64,000 nucleotides of DNA from JAEUPI01 sp046348365 (GTDB lineage: Bacteria > Pseudomonadota > Gammaproteobacteria > Burkholderiales > Burkholderiaceae_C), in the NCBI GenBank assembly GCA_046348365.1, contig JAXMEL010000001.1:1178001-1242000 (forward strand). Direction: 5' to 3'. Position 1 is the first letter of the stretch, and every line of letters begins with the position of its first letter. Shown one piece after another: positions 51,039 to 60,501 of the stretch. The notes beneath the pieces are model-generated. The model searched no databases, was not told the origin of the DNA, and saw nothing but the letters and a program-made list of their open reading frames with translations. A program made the position numbers and the translations under genes.

Positions 51039-52052
51039 ATGAACAAGAAGTCGCTCTTCCTTTCCCTGGGTCTTGCCGTCGTGCTGGCGGCCGCGGCCGT
51101 GCCCGCGTGGCGCTGGTGGCAGGGCCGGCAGGCCGGCCCGCCGGCGGGGCTGGTGTCGGCCAACGGCCGCATCGAGTCCGATCAGGTCGATGTCGCGGCC
51201 AAGACCGCCGGGCGCCTGACCCAAGTGCTGGTGCAGGAAGGTGACCTGGTCGAGGCCGATCAGGTCGTCGCGCAGATCTCGGTCGCCGAACTGAACGCGC
51301 AACGCGCGAAGTACACGGCCGATCTGGCGATGGAGCAGGCGACGATGCTTCAGGCCAAGGCCACGGTCAGCCAGCGCCGCGCCGAGTTGAAGCTGAAGGA
51401 GGCCAACTTGAAGAGCGCGACGCCGCTCGCGCGCCGCGGGGCGATCAGCGGGCAGTCGCTCGACGAAGCGCAGAGCGAACGCGATGCCTCGAGGGCCGTG
51501 CTGTCGGCGGCGGAGACGTACCTCACCGCGCGCGAACGTTCGATCGAAGCGGCCAAGGCGCTGGTCGATCAGACCGACACGCAGATCGCCGACGCGACGC
51601 TGAAGTCGCCGGTGCGCGGCCGCGTGCTGTATCGCCTGGCGAACCCCGGCGAAGTGCTCAGCGCCGGCGGCAAGGTGCTGACCATCGTCGACCTGTCGCG
51701 CGTGTACATGGAGATCTTCGTGCCGGCGCAGCAGGCCAATCGGATTCCGCTCGGCTCGCAGGCGCGCATCCAGTTCGATGCTGGCGTCGACTTCGCGATT
51801 CCCGCGAAGGTCAGCTTCGTCTCGCCCGACGCGCAGTTCACGCCGAAGTCGGTCGAGACGCGCAGCGAACGCGACAAGCTGGTCTTCCGCGTCCGGCTGC
51901 GCGTGCCGCAAAGCCTGATCGACCGTCACGTCGATCAGGTGAAGACCGGCGTGCGCGGCACCGGCTGGGTGCGGCTCGACCCCGATCCGCCGGCGTGGCC
52001 GCAGAGTCTGCAAAAGCGCTTGGCGGGCGACCCGATCGACGCCGGAGATTGA
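51039..52052 (+). CDS. HlyD/YhiI-type membrane fusion protein
   Basis: A 337-residue periplasmic adaptor. A single N-terminal anchor (SLFLSLGLAVVLAAAAVPAW) precedes the split biotinyl-lipoyl domain (GRIESDQVDVAAKTAGRLTQ and LKSPVRGRVLYRLANPGEVL). A helical hairpin lies between (about 90-190), and a beta-barrel follows (VYMEIFVPAQQANRIPLG). It joins the RbbA/YhhJ inner-membrane exporter to the outer channel encoded on the other strand. The ATG at 51039 gives the standard anchor; RbbA starts 2 bp after its stop. Confidence 0.92.
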   Translation: MNKKSLFLSLGLAVVLAAAAVPAWRWWQGRQAGPPAGLVSANGRIESDQVDVAAKTAGRLTQVLVQEGDLVEADQVVAQISVAELNAQRAKYTADLAMEQATMLQAKATVSQRRAELKLKEANLKSATPLARRGAISGQSLDEAQSERDASRAVLSAAETYLTARERSIEAAKALVDQTDTQIADATLKSPVRGRVLYRLANPGEVLSAGGKVLTIVDLSRVYMEIFVPAQQANRIPLGSQARIQFDAGVDFAIPAKVSFVSPDAQFTPKSVETRSERDKLVFRVRLRVPQSLIDRHVDQVKTGVRGTGWVRLDPDPPAWPQSLQKRLAGDPIDAGD

Positions 52053-52054
52053 GC

Positions 52055-54814
52055 ATGGATGCGGTCGTTGCGCAGCCCGTCGCCCGGGTCGGCGACGTGA
52101 GCCATGCCTATGGCGACGTGAAGGCGCTCGACAACGTGTCGCTCGAACTGCCGAGCGGCCGGATGATCGGCGTGATCGGTCCCGACGGTGCCGGCAAGTC
52201 GACCCTGCTCGCTCTGATCGCCGGCGCGCGCAAGCTGCAAACCGGCAGCGTCGACGTGCTCGACGGCAGCATGGGTGAAGCGAAGCATCGCCGTGCCGTC
52301 TGCACGCGCATCGCGTACATGCCGCAGGGGCTGGGCAAGAACCTCTATCAGGAGATCAGCGTCGCCGAGAACCTCTCGTTCTTCGGCACGCTGTTCGGCC
52401 TGTCGGCGTCCGAGCGCGAAGCGCGCATCCGCAGGCTGACCGCGGCGACCGGCTTGCTGCCTTTCCTCGATCGTCCGGCCGGCAAGCTGTCGGGCGGGAT
52501 GAAGCAGAAGCTCGGGCTGTGCTGCGCGCTGATCCACGACCCCGACCTGCTGATCCTCGACGAGCCGACGACCGGCGTCGACCCGCTGTCGCGGCGCCAG
52601 TTCTGGCAACTGATCGCCGACCTGCGACAGGAGCGGCCGTCGATGACCGTGCTGGTGTCGACCGCCTACATGGACGAGGCCGCGCACTGCAGCTGGCTGG
52701 TCGCGATGGACCATGGGCACGTGCTGGCGTCGGGCACGATCGAGGAACTGCGCAGCCGCACCGGCGCGCAGGATCTCGACGCCGTCTTCATCGCGCTGCA
52801 GGCCGGCGGCAAGTCCGCTCATCAGCCGCTGGTCATCGCGCCGCACCAGGCAAGCACCGAAGCGCCGGTCATCGTCGCGAAGGATCTGACGATGCGCTTC
52901 GGCGCGTTCACCGCCGTCGAGAAGGTGAGCTTCTCGATCGAACGCGGCGAGATCTTCGGCTTCCTCGGCTCGAACGGCTGCGGCAAGACGACGACGATGA
53001 AGATGCTGACCGGCCTGCTGGCGCCGAGCGAAGGAACGGCCGAGGTCTGCGGCCGTCCGGTCGATGCGCACGACATCTCGGTGCGCCGCCGGGTCGGCTT
53101 CATGACGCAAGCCTTCTCGCTCTATGGCGAGTTGACGGTGCGCGACAACCTGATGCTGCACGCGCGGCTGTTTCATCTCGACGATGAGAAGGCGACGCAG
53201 CGCACCGCGCAGCTCATCACCGAGCTGGGCCTGGCGGAGTACGCGGATGCGAAGGCGTCTTCGCTGCCGCTGGGCCTGCGCCAGCGCCTGTCGCTGGCGG
53301 TCGCGATCGTTCACGACCCCGAGCTGCTGATCCTCGACGAGCCGACCTCGGGTGTGGACCCGCAGGCGCGCGACGACTTCTGGCGCATCCTCGCGGACCT
53401 GTCGCGCAAGCAGGGCGTGACGATCTTCGTGTCGACGCACTTCATGAACGAGGCCTTGCGCTGCGACCGCATCTCGCTGATGCACGCCGGGCGCGTGCTG
53501 GTGTGCGACACGCCGGCCAGGGTCATCGAGTCGAAAGGCGCGCGCGATCTCGAGGATGCGTTCGTGTCGTACATCGAGCAGGCCGAGGCCACCGGCACTG
53601 CAACGGCGCCCGCGACCGCCGCCGCCACCACGCCGCTGACCGCTGCGGCCGGTGCCGAGTCGCAGCACGCCACGAGATCGCCGCTGTTCACGTCGCTGCA
53701 CCGCCTGCTGGCCTACACGCGCTGCGAGACGCGCTCGCTCATACGCGATCCGATACGACTGGCCTTCGCCTTCGTCGGCTCGTTCCTGATGCTGCTGATC
53801 TTCGGCTTCGGCGTGTCCAGCGACGTGACGAACCTGAGCTACGCCGCGTTCGACCAGGACGAGACGCCCGAGAGCCGCGCCTATCTCGCGAACTTCTCGA
53901 GCTCGCGCTACTTCACCGAAAAACCTGCCATCCGCAGCGCCGCCGAGATGGAAGCGCGGATGAAGTCCAACGACATCACGCTCGCGATCGAGATCCCCTC
54001 GGGCTTCGGGCGTCTGGTCAAGCGCGGCTCCGACTGGCAGGTTTCGGCCTGGATCGACGGCGCCAACACCTCGCGCGCGGCGACGATCGAGGGCTACGTG
54101 CAGTCGGCGCACAACCTGTACTCGCAACAGCGCAGCCGTGAATCGAGCAGCGCGTCGACCTCGAGCGCGAGCACGACGATCGTCGTTCGCAACCGCTACA
54201 ACCCGACCGGCGAGAGCATCTACGCCATCGGCCCGGCGGTGCCGGCGATGCTGCTGATGATGTTCCTCGCGATCCTCACCGCGGTGAGCGTGGCGCGCGA
54301 GAAGGAGATCGGCACGATCGCCAACTTCTACGCCACGCCGATCACGCGGCTCGAGTTCCTGCTCGGCAAGCAGCTGCCCTACATCGCGATCGGCATGATC
54401 AATTTCCTGATCATGACCGCCACCGTGCTGTGGCTGTTCGGCGTGCCGTTGAAAGGCAGCGTCATCGCGCTGTCGCTCGGCGCGGTGATCTACGTCGCCG
54501 CGGCGACCGGCTACGGCCTGTTCATCTCGTCGTTCACCAGCAGCCAGGTCGCGGCGATCTTCGCCGCGGCGGTGCTGTCGATGCTGCCGACGATGCAGTT
54601 CTCGGGAATGATGCAGCCGGTGTCGACGCTCGAGGGCGGCGCGCGGGTGATGGGCTCGATCTGGCCGACGACCTACTACATGCACATGAGCGTGGGCGCC
54701 TTCACCAAGGGCTTGAGCTTCGCCGACATGCGCACCGACCTGCTGGCGCTGATCGCGGCCCCGCTGGTCTTTCTCGGGCTGTCGGTGCTGCTGTTGAAGA
54801 AGCAGGAGAAGTAG
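52055..54814 (+). CDS. rbbA: RbbA-type ABC transporter: two ATPase domains fused to a permease
   Basis: A 919-residue fusion. ATPase 1 has GPDGAGKST, LSGGMKQKLGL and LLILDEPTTGVDP. ATPase 2 (from about residue 275) has GSNGCGKTTT and LLILDEPTSGVDP, but its signature loop reads LPLGLRQRLSLA instead of LSGGQ; that variation is usual in RbbA-type proteins. The C-terminal ABC-2 permease (about 550-919) has a large periplasmic loop and six helices, ending in LVFLGLSVLLLKKQEK. E. coli RbbA has been described as ribosome-associated, but gene context here (HlyD, YhhJ, outer channel) supports a tripartite exporter. Confidence 0.92.
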   Translation: MDAVVAQPVARVGDVSHAYGDVKALDNVSLELPSGRMIGVIGPDGAGKSTLLALIAGARKLQTGSVDVLDGSMGEAKHRRAVCTRIAYMPQGLGKNLYQEISVAENLSFFGTLFGLSASEREARIRRLTAATGLLPFLDRPAGKLSGGMKQKLGLCCALIHDPDLLILDEPTTGVDPLSRRQFWQLIADLRQERPSMTVLVSTAYMDEAAHCSWLVAMDHGHVLASGTIEELRSRTGAQDLDAVFIALQAGGKSAHQPLVIAPHQASTEAPVIVAKDLTMRFGAFTAVEKVSFSIERGEIFGFLGSNGCGKTTTMKMLTGLLAPSEGTAEVCGRPVDAHDISVRRRVGFMTQAFSLYGELTVRDNLMLHARLFHLDDEKATQRTAQLITELGLAEYADAKASSLPLGLRQRLSLAVAIVHDPELLILDEPTSGVDPQARDDFWRILADLSRKQGVTIFVSTHFMNEALRCDRISLMHAGRVLVCDTPARVIESKGARDLEDAFVSYIEQAEATGTATAPATAAATTPLTAAAGAESQHATRSPLFTSLHRLLAYTRCETRSLIRDPIRLAFAFVGSFLMLLIFGFGVSSDVTNLSYAAFDQDETPESRAYLANFSSSRYFTEKPAIRSAAEMEARMKSNDITLAIEIPSGFGRLVKRGSDWQVSAWIDGANTSRAATIEGYVQSAHNLYSQQRSRESSSASTSSASTTIVVRNRYNPTGESIYAIGPAVPAMLLMMFLAILTAVSVAREKEIGTIANFYATPITRLEFLLGKQLPYIAIGMINFLIMTATVLWLFGVPLKGSVIALSLGAVIYVAAATGYGLFISSFTSSQVAAIFAAAVLSMLPTMQFSGMMQPVSTLEGGARVMGSIWPTTYYMHMSVGAFTKGLSFADMRTDLLALIAAPLVFLGLSVLLLKKQEK

Positions 54815-54817
54815 CCG

Positions 54818-55936
54818 ATGTCCAGCCTGATCAACATCTGGTGGCTCGGCACCAAGGAGCTGAAGGAGCTCGTCAAGGACGTGACGATGATGCTGTTCAT
54901 CGTCTGGTCGTTCGGCTTCAGCATCTACACCCAGTCCACCGGCGCCGGCGAGACCGTGAACAACGCGGCCATCGCGATCGTCGACGAAGACCAGTCGCAG
55001 CTGTCGCGTTCGATCATCGAGCTGTTCTACCCGCCGTACTTCCAGAAGGTGCAGACCATCGGCGCGGCCGAGATGGATCGTGCGATGGACCAGGGCCGCT
55101 TCACCTTCATCGTCGAGATCCCGCCGCGTTTCGAGGCCGACACAAGGGCAGGCAAGGACACTGAAGTCCATGTCAGCGCCGATGCGACCGCGGTGCAGCA
55201 GGCCGGCACCGGCAGCGGCTACATCCGCAACATCATTGCGCAGGAAGTGACGCGCTATCGCCAGCAGGTGCAGAGCTATCGCGGGCTCGAGTCCACGCTG
55301 GCGCAGCGCCGGGCCTTCAACCCCAATGGCACGCAGGCCTGGTTCAGCGCGGTGGTGGCGCTGTCCGATCAGCTCTCGATGCTGATGATCATCCTGACCG
55401 GTGCGGCGCTGCTGCGCGAGCGCGAGCACGGCACGATCGAGCACCTGCTCGTGATGCCGCTGACGGCGGTGGAGATCGCGCTGGCCAAGGTCTGGGCGAA
55501 CGGCCTCGTGATCGTCGTCGCGTTCACCCTGTCGATGCTGTTCGTCGTGCAGGGCGCGCTGCACGTGCCGATCGCCGGGTCGCGCGCGCTGCTGCTGGCG
55601 GGCACGACGATCTACGTCTTCGCGGCGGCGTCGATCGGCATCTTCCTCGGCACGATCGCGCGCACGATGGCCCAGTTCGCGCTGCTGATGATGATGTCGG
55701 TGATGCCGATGATGATGCTCTCGGGCGGCATGTCGCCGGTGGAAAGCCAGCCGCAATGGGTGCAGTACTTGACCTGGTTCTTCCCTTCACGCCACTACAT
55801 CGCGTTCATGCAGGGCATCGTGTACCGGGGGGCGGACTTCTCGATGGTCTGGCCTGAGTTCGTCACCATGATCGGCATGGGCGCCGGCTTCCTCGCGGCC
55901 AGCCTGGTCCTGTTCAGACGATCGCTTGCCGGCTGA
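54818..55936 (+). CDS. yhhJ: YhhJ-type ABC-2 permease
   Basis: A 372-residue inner-membrane permease, the partner of the RbbA fusion. The first helix (MMLFIVWSFGFSIYT) is followed by a periplasmic domain of about 180 residues (AIVDEDQSQLSRSIIELFYP). The core has five more helices: SMLMIILTGAALLRERE, VIVVAFTLSMLFVVQG, AASIGIFLGTIARTM, LLMMMSVMPMMMLSGGMSPV and a C-terminal helix. A Met-rich helix is notable. It starts 3 bp after rbbA, completing a hlyD-rbbA-yhhJ operon. Confidence 0.93.
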   Translation: MSSLINIWWLGTKELKELVKDVTMMLFIVWSFGFSIYTQSTGAGETVNNAAIAIVDEDQSQLSRSIIELFYPPYFQKVQTIGAAEMDRAMDQGRFTFIVEIPPRFEADTRAGKDTEVHVSADATAVQQAGTGSGYIRNIIAQEVTRYRQQVQSYRGLESTLAQRRAFNPNGTQAWFSAVVALSDQLSMLMIILTGAALLREREHGTIEHLLVMPLTAVEIALAKVWANGLVIVVAFTLSMLFVVQGALHVPIAGSRALLLAGTTIYVFAAASIGIFLGTIARTMAQFALLMMMSVMPMMMLSGGMSPVESQPQWVQYLTWFFPSRHYIAFMQGIVYRGADFSMVWPEFVTMIGMGAGFLAASLVLFRRSLAG

Positions 55937-56250
55937 GAGCCCCGGCGCATCTACGGCCCGAGCCGAACCCGGACGAGCAGCTGCGACCCACCGCGCATTC
56001 ATCACGTATGTGATTGAGTGCCAGGTGACGCGCCCCAAGAATTCAGTCCGTGCAGCGCCTTCTGCCAGGTCGCCAAGACCGCAGACATCGGCGCGCAATG
56101 CGCACTCGGGCGCTGAATCAAGGGGACCAGCATTGTTGGCGCCGACCGAAAACTGAGCCACTTCTGAAAGTCGTGCCGACCCAAAACTGAGCCAGGTGTT
56201 CAACCTACCCTGCTGCTTTTTTGTGCAGCGGGGTGCCAGGAGTGATCACC

Positions 56251-57759
56251 ATGGATCAGATCGGATGGATTCGTCGGCTGCACCGCCGCGAGCACAAGAG
56301 CGAGCGCGAGATTGCGCGCATCACGGGCTTGTCGCGCAACACCGTCTCGAAGTGGCTGCACGGCGAGCTGGTCGAGCCGAAGTACCGGCGCGTCGGGCGG
56401 CCCAACAAGCTGGCGCCGTATTTCGAGGTCTTGCAGCAGGCGCTGGTTGCCGACGCGAAGCGGCCCCGGCACGAGCGCCGCACGGCCAAGGCGCTGTACG
56501 CGCAGATCAAGGCGCAGGGCTACACCGGCGGCTACACCCGCGTGACCGACCACATCCGGCGCTGGCGCGCCAGTGCGGGAGCTGCGGCAACGAACGCGTT
56601 CGTGCCGCTGGCCTTCGAGCTCGGCGAGGCCTACCAGTTCGACTGGAGCGAGGAAGGCCTGGTGGTGGGCGGCATCTACTACCGCGCGCAAGTGGCGCAC
56701 ATGAAGCTGTGCGCCAGCCGCGCGTTCTGGCTGGTGGCCTACCCCAGCCAAGGCCACGAGATGCTGTTCGACGCGCACAACCGCGGCTTCGCGGCGCTGG
56801 GCGGCGTGGCCCGGCGCGGCATCTACGACAACATGAAGACGGCGGTGGACCGCGTCAAGAAGGGCAAGGGCCGCGAGGTCAATGCGCGCTTCAGCGCGAT
56901 GTGCGCGCACTACCTGGTCGATGCCGAGTTCTGCAACGTCGCCGCCGGCTGGGAGAAGGGAGTCGTCGAGAAGAACGTGCAAGACAGCCGCCGGCGCATC
57001 TGGCAGGAGGTGCTCGAGCGGCGCTGGAGCAGCTTCGCCGAACTCAATGCCTGGCTCGGCGAGCGCTGCCGGCAGCTGTGGAGCGAATTGCGCCACCCCG
57101 AGCAGCAGCGCTTCACGGTGGCCGAGATGCTCGAACTCGAGCGCGAACACCTGCTTGAGGTGCGCGCACCGTTCGACGGCTACGTGCACAAGCTGGCCCG
57201 GGTGTCGAGCACCTGCTTGGTGTCGGTGGCGGGCAACCGCTACTCGGTGCCGTGCGAGCTGGCCGGCCAGACGGTGAGCACGCGGCTGTACCCGGGCCGC
57301 GTGACGATCGTCTTCGACCAAGTGATCGTCGTCGAGCATGAGCGGCTGGCCGACCGGGGCAAGACGGCCTACGACTGGCAGCACTACGTGCCGCTGCTGC
57401 AGCGCAAGCCCGGCGCCTTGCGCAACGGCGCGCCGTTCGCCGACTTGCCCGAGCCGCTGCAGCGGCTGCGCCGCGTGCTGCTGCGCGAGGACGGCGGCGA
57501 TCGGCTGATGGCCAAGGTGCTGGCCCTGGTTCCCACGGCCGGACTCGATGCGGTGCTGGTGGCCGTGGAGCTGGCGCTGGAAGCCGCGCCGCCCTCGGGG
57601 CGCGTCAGCGCCGAGCACGTGCTCAACGTGCTGGCGCGGCTGAACGCCGCACCGGTGCCCGAGAGCGCGGCCACGGCGTTGCGCGCCAAGACGCCGCCCG
57701 TGGCTGACACGGCGCGCTACGACGCGCTGCGCGCGACCAAGGAGACTGATCATGCGTGA
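56251..57759 (+). CDS. istA: IS21 transposase IstA
   Basis: A 502-residue DDE transposase. The N-terminal helix-turn-helix (RREHKSEREIARITGLSRNT) is followed by a second DNA-binding segment and the integrase core, with the first Asp in YQFDWSEEG, the second in GIYDNMKTAVD and the Glu in WEKGVVEKNV. The C-terminal SH3-like domain (ARVSSTCLVSVAGNRYSVPC) is typical. The ATG at 56251 follows CAGGAG. It overlaps istB by 8 bp. Confidence 0.95.
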   Translation: MDQIGWIRRLHRREHKSEREIARITGLSRNTVSKWLHGELVEPKYRRVGRPNKLAPYFEVLQQALVADAKRPRHERRTAKALYAQIKAQGYTGGYTRVTDHIRRWRASAGAAATNAFVPLAFELGEAYQFDWSEEGLVVGGIYYRAQVAHMKLCASRAFWLVAYPSQGHEMLFDAHNRGFAALGGVARRGIYDNMKTAVDRVKKGKGREVNARFSAMCAHYLVDAEFCNVAAGWEKGVVEKNVQDSRRRIWQEVLERRWSSFAELNAWLGERCRQLWSELRHPEQQRFTVAEMLELEREHLLEVRAPFDGYVHKLARVSSTCLVSVAGNRYSVPCELAGQTVSTRLYPGRVTIVFDQVIVVEHERLADRGKTAYDWQHYVPLLQRKPGALRNGAPFADLPEPLQRLRRVLLREDGGDRLMAKVLALVPTAGLDAVLVAVELALEAAPPSGRVSAEHVLNVLARLNAAPVPESAATALRAKTPPVADTARYDALRATKETDHA

Positions 57760-58558
57760 CCTCATCGTCGAGCTCAAGCAGTTGCGCCTGCACGGCATGG
57801 CGCTCGCCTGGTGCGAACTGCTCGACCAAGGCAAGAACGCCGGCACCGACAGCGCGCGTTGGTTGCTCGAACACTTGCTGGCCGCCGAGAGCACCGATCG
57901 TGCGATGCGCTCGGTGAGCTACCAACTGCACGCGGCGAAGTTCCCGGTGCACCGCGACCTGGCGGGCTTCGACTTCGAGGTCTCGCCGGTCGATCGCGCG
58001 CTGGTGACCAAGCTGGCCGGCGCCGAGTTCGTCGAGCCTGCGCACAACGTGGTGTTCGTCGGCGGGCCGGGCACGGGCAAGACGCACCTGGCCAGCGCGA
58101 TCGGCATCGAGGCAATCACGCGCCACGGCAAGCGGGTGCGCTTCTTCAGCACGGTGGACCTGGTCAACGCGCTGGAGCAGGAGAAGGCGCAGGGCAAGGC
58201 CGGGCGCATCGCCGGCACGCTGCTGCGGTTGGACCTGGTCGTTCTCGACGAGCTGGGCTACCTGCCCTTCAGTCAGGCCGGCGGCGCCTTGCTGTTCCAT
58301 CTGCTCTCGAAGCTGTACGAGCACACCAGCGTGATGGTCACCACCAACCTGGACTTCGCCGAGTGGTCCACGGTATTCGGCGACGCGAAGATGACCACCG
58401 CGCTGCTCGATCGGCTCACGCACCACTGCCACATCGTCGAGACGGGCAACGAGTCGATCCGCTTCAAGCGTTCGAGCACCGAGGCGGGCAAGCGCGTGAA
58501 GGCCCGTGAAAACGCGCGCAAGACCTCCGGCAAGGCAACCGCCGCGACCACCGACTGA
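57752..58558 (+). CDS. istB: IS21 helper ATPase IstB
   Basis: A 268-residue AAA+ ATPase of the DnaC/IstB family that selects target DNA and activates IstA. Walker A is GGPGTGKTH near residue 108; Walker B is DLVVLDELGYLPF. The N-terminal helical domain (LIVELKQLRLHGMALAWCEL) is complete, and the C-terminus is basic (VKARENARKTSGK). It overlaps istA by 8 bp for coupled translation. Confidence 0.95.
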   Translation: MRDLIVELKQLRLHGMALAWCELLDQGKNAGTDSARWLLEHLLAAESTDRAMRSVSYQLHAAKFPVHRDLAGFDFEVSPVDRALVTKLAGAEFVEPAHNVVFVGGPGTGKTHLASAIGIEAITRHGKRVRFFSTVDLVNALEQEKAQGKAGRIAGTLLRLDLVVLDELGYLPFSQAGGALLFHLLSKLYEHTSVMVTTNLDFAEWSTVFGDAKMTTALLDRLTHHCHIVETGNESIRFKRSSTEAGKRVKARENARKTSGKATAATTD

Positions 58559-58752
58559 TCGAGCACCGCGCGCGGCAAGCCGCCTCGGGCTACGCCCTTC
58601 GCGTCTTGCCGCGCGCATCCATCGCCACCACGACCACGATGAAAGGAGCCAAACCCCTACACTTGTCCACAGCCGAGCAGCCCGCTGCCGGCTTCAGCCC
58701 CTGGCTCAGAATTGAGTCGGCACGGTGGCTCAGAATTCAATCGGCGCGGACA

Positions 58753-59028
58753 TCTCCCGAAGCGTGGCCCTCATGCGGTCGCCCCGGGTTTTGCGGTGGA
58801 GCATGAAGGCTCCACGCCGGGACTTGCCGCAGATGAAGATGAACCCCAGGAAGGCGAAGGTCGCTGGCTTTCCCTGCCCGCGCCACCGGCGCCGTGCCGC
58901 CGCGAAGCGGCCGAACTCCAGCAAGCGGGTCTTGTCCTCGTGAAGCTCGAGTGCGAACTGCTCAAACCTCTTTCGCATCGCGTCCCAGAACTGCCTTGCG
59001 TCGACTTCATGCTCGAAGCCGACAACGA
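58753..59028 (-). pseudogene. Outer group II intron reverse transcriptase, second fragment
   Basis: The continuation of the outer intron's reverse transcriptase after the inner intron. It reads VVGFEHEVDARQFWDAMRKR, LHEDKTRLLEFGRFAA, FLGFIFICGKSRRGAFML and MRATLREM, where the IS21 end cuts it off. Joined to the fragment at 60909-61818 across the inner intron, the frame reads through the active site as Y-A-D-D-I-V-V-G-F-E with no frameshift. The maturase/thumb end of the protein and intron domains IV-VI are lost. Confidence 0.88.
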
Positions 59029-59068
59029 GTCGAGTCGCCCGGAGGAACCACCCCTCCAGGCGCTCACA

Positions 59069-59102
59069 GATCCGGACGTGAACGTCTCCGCTCATCCGGC
59101 TC
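59069..59102 (-). ncRNA. Group II intron domain V
   Basis: The 34-nt catalytic hairpin starts GAGCCGGATGAGCGGAGACG and ends CACGTCCGGATC. It follows the usual bacterial domain V layout (GAGCCG...tetraloop region...CGG-TTC-like end). The stop codon of the intron-encoded protein lies within it. Confidence 0.88.
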
Positions 59103-60501
59103 TTCCCATCCCAGTCTGCCCTCTCAGCAGGTGCCAGTGCGCGAACAAGCCGGTCCTGGAGCGCGCAACGCGCTCCAGCCAATGGGATGCACGCCGCCGA
59201 TGGCGGCGCAACCGCTTGTATTTTCGGGTTGCCCACAGCGCGAGTTTGCGATCCAGGTGCCGCAACGTCGGGTACATCGCCGACTTGTAGAAGGCGGTGT
59301 AGTAGTTCACCCAGCCCCGGATGCACTGGTTGTACATGCGGGCCAGTTCCTCCAGCGTCTCGTCGCTGCGCATATGCAGCCGCCAGCCGTGGATTTCCTG
59401 ACGGATGCGCTTGCCGGCTTTGGCACTCATGCCTGGACTGAAGTTGACGAAGAACTTGCCCCACCGATTCTTCGACCGACGAGCCCGGAACGTAAAACCC
59501 AGGAAGTCGAAGTTAGTGTGGGGATGGTCGCCCCGTCGATCGTCGTCCTTGCAGTAGACCAGCCGAGTCTTCTGCGGGTGCAGCGTCAGGCCGCAGTCCG
59601 CAAACCGTTGCGTCAGCCGCGCCAGCACAGCCTCCGCCTGCGTCCGAGTCCGGCAATGGCACAGCGCATCGTCGGCGTACCGTTCGAACGGCACATCCGG
59701 GTGATGGCGCTGCATCCACACGTCGAACACGTAGTGCAGGAACAAGTTGGCCAGCAGCGGACTGATCACCCCGCCTTGCGGTGTGCCCAGCGTCCGCACC
59801 TGCGTCTGACCGTCGGCCAGTTCCACCGGTGCTTCAAGCCAGCGACGCACGTACAGCAGGATCCAGCGTTCGCTGGTATGCCGTTCGAGCGCACGCATCA
59901 TCAACGCATGATCGATGGTGTCGAAGAATCCCTTGATGTCGAGATCGACGACCCACGCGTAGTCCCAGCAGCGGCGCCGGGCACGGTCCAGCGCTTGGTG
60001 CGCCGACTTCCCCGGTCGATACCCGTACGAGTCCTCATGGAAGTGTTCTTCCAGTGTCGGCTCCAGGTGCTGCTTGACCACCGTCTGCGCGATGCGGTCG
60101 GCCACCGTCGGGATCCCCAACGGTCGCGTCCCGCCATCGGGTTTGGGTAGTTCAACCCGCCGCACGGCGCGCGGCATGTAGCTGCCCGAGGCCAGCCGAT
60201 TCCACAGCTTGTAGAGGTTGTTGGACAAGTCCTCTTCGAACCGCTCGATCGTCTGGCCATCGACGCCTGCTGCGCCTCCGTTGGCCTTCACTCGCTTGTA
60301 AGCTTCCCACACCTGACGTTTGCTGATGGGGAAGGACTTCGCCGATTCCGCCACGATCCTCCCGCTGGCGTTGCCGCCCACGGTTGTCGTGCCGTCCTCG
60401 GCTGGATGGGTCAGCCCCTTTGCTCCAGCCCCATTACGGGCCTTCATCGCTCCTACGGGCTGATCCGCCCCTGTGCCCCGCATCGGTACTCTCACGCTCA
60501 T
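59092..60501 (-). CDS. ltrA: Group II intron reverse transcriptase/maturase (inner intron)
   Basis: A 469-residue intron-encoded protein. Reverse transcriptase motifs are complete: GIPTVADRIAQTVVKQHLEP, YGYRPGKSAHQAL, VVDLDIKGFFDTIDH, GTPQGGVISPLLANLFLHYV, FERYADDALCHC and FDFLGFTFRARRS. The thumb/maturase (GIIM) domain ends in WRLHMRSDETLEELARM and YYTAFYKSAMYPTLRHLDR. There is no obvious HNH endonuclease. The ATG at 60501 (MSVRVPMRG) has GTGGAG upstream; the open frame extends to 60558. It appears intact, so the intron may still be mobile. Confidence 0.94.
   Translation of the reverse strand: MSVRVPMRGTGADQPVGAMKARNGAGAKGLTHPAEDGTTTVGGNASGRIVAESAKSFPISKRQVWEAYKRVKANGGAAGVDGQTIERFEEDLSNNLYKLWNRLASGSYMPRAVRRVELPKPDGGTRPLGIPTVADRIAQTVVKQHLEPTLEEHFHEDSYGYRPGKSAHQALDRARRRCWDYAWVVDLDIKGFFDTIDHALMMRALERHTSERWILLYVRRWLEAPVELADGQTQVRTLGTPQGGVISPLLANLFLHYVFDVWMQRHHPDVPFERYADDALCHCRTRTQAEAVLARLTQRFADCGLTLHPQKTRLVYCKDDDRRGDHPHTNFDFLGFTFRARRSKNRWGKFFVNFSPGMSAKAGKRIRQEIHGWRLHMRSDETLEELARMYNQCIRGWVNYYTAFYKSAMYPTLRHLDRKLALWATRKYKRLRRHRRRASHWLERVARSRTGLFAHWHLLRGQTGMGRAG

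Larger units (their letters stand above)
56134..58752 (+). mobile_element. IS21-family insertion sequence
   Basis: A 2.6-kb element with istA and istB. The left end begins TGTTGGCGCCGACCGAAAAC and the right end, read inward, TGTCCGCGCCGATTGAATTC. Both share CTGAGCCA boxes, and each end carries two copies of the GCCGA...CTGAGCCA unit, as is typical of IS21. The flanks do not form a target-site duplication. The right flank is group II intron DNA and the left is unrelated chromosomal DNA, so the element marks a deletion or rearrangement junction. Confidence 0.92.

Noticed and set aside
56128..56133. Target-site duplication for the IS21 element
   Set aside because: Bases before 56134 (ACCAGCAT) and after 58752 (TCTCCCGA) do not match over 4-8 bp.
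56002..56184. Minus-strand frame of about 60 codons reading into the IS21 left end
   Set aside because: It spans the IS border, has no start signal, and looks like a chance frame through the terminal repeats.
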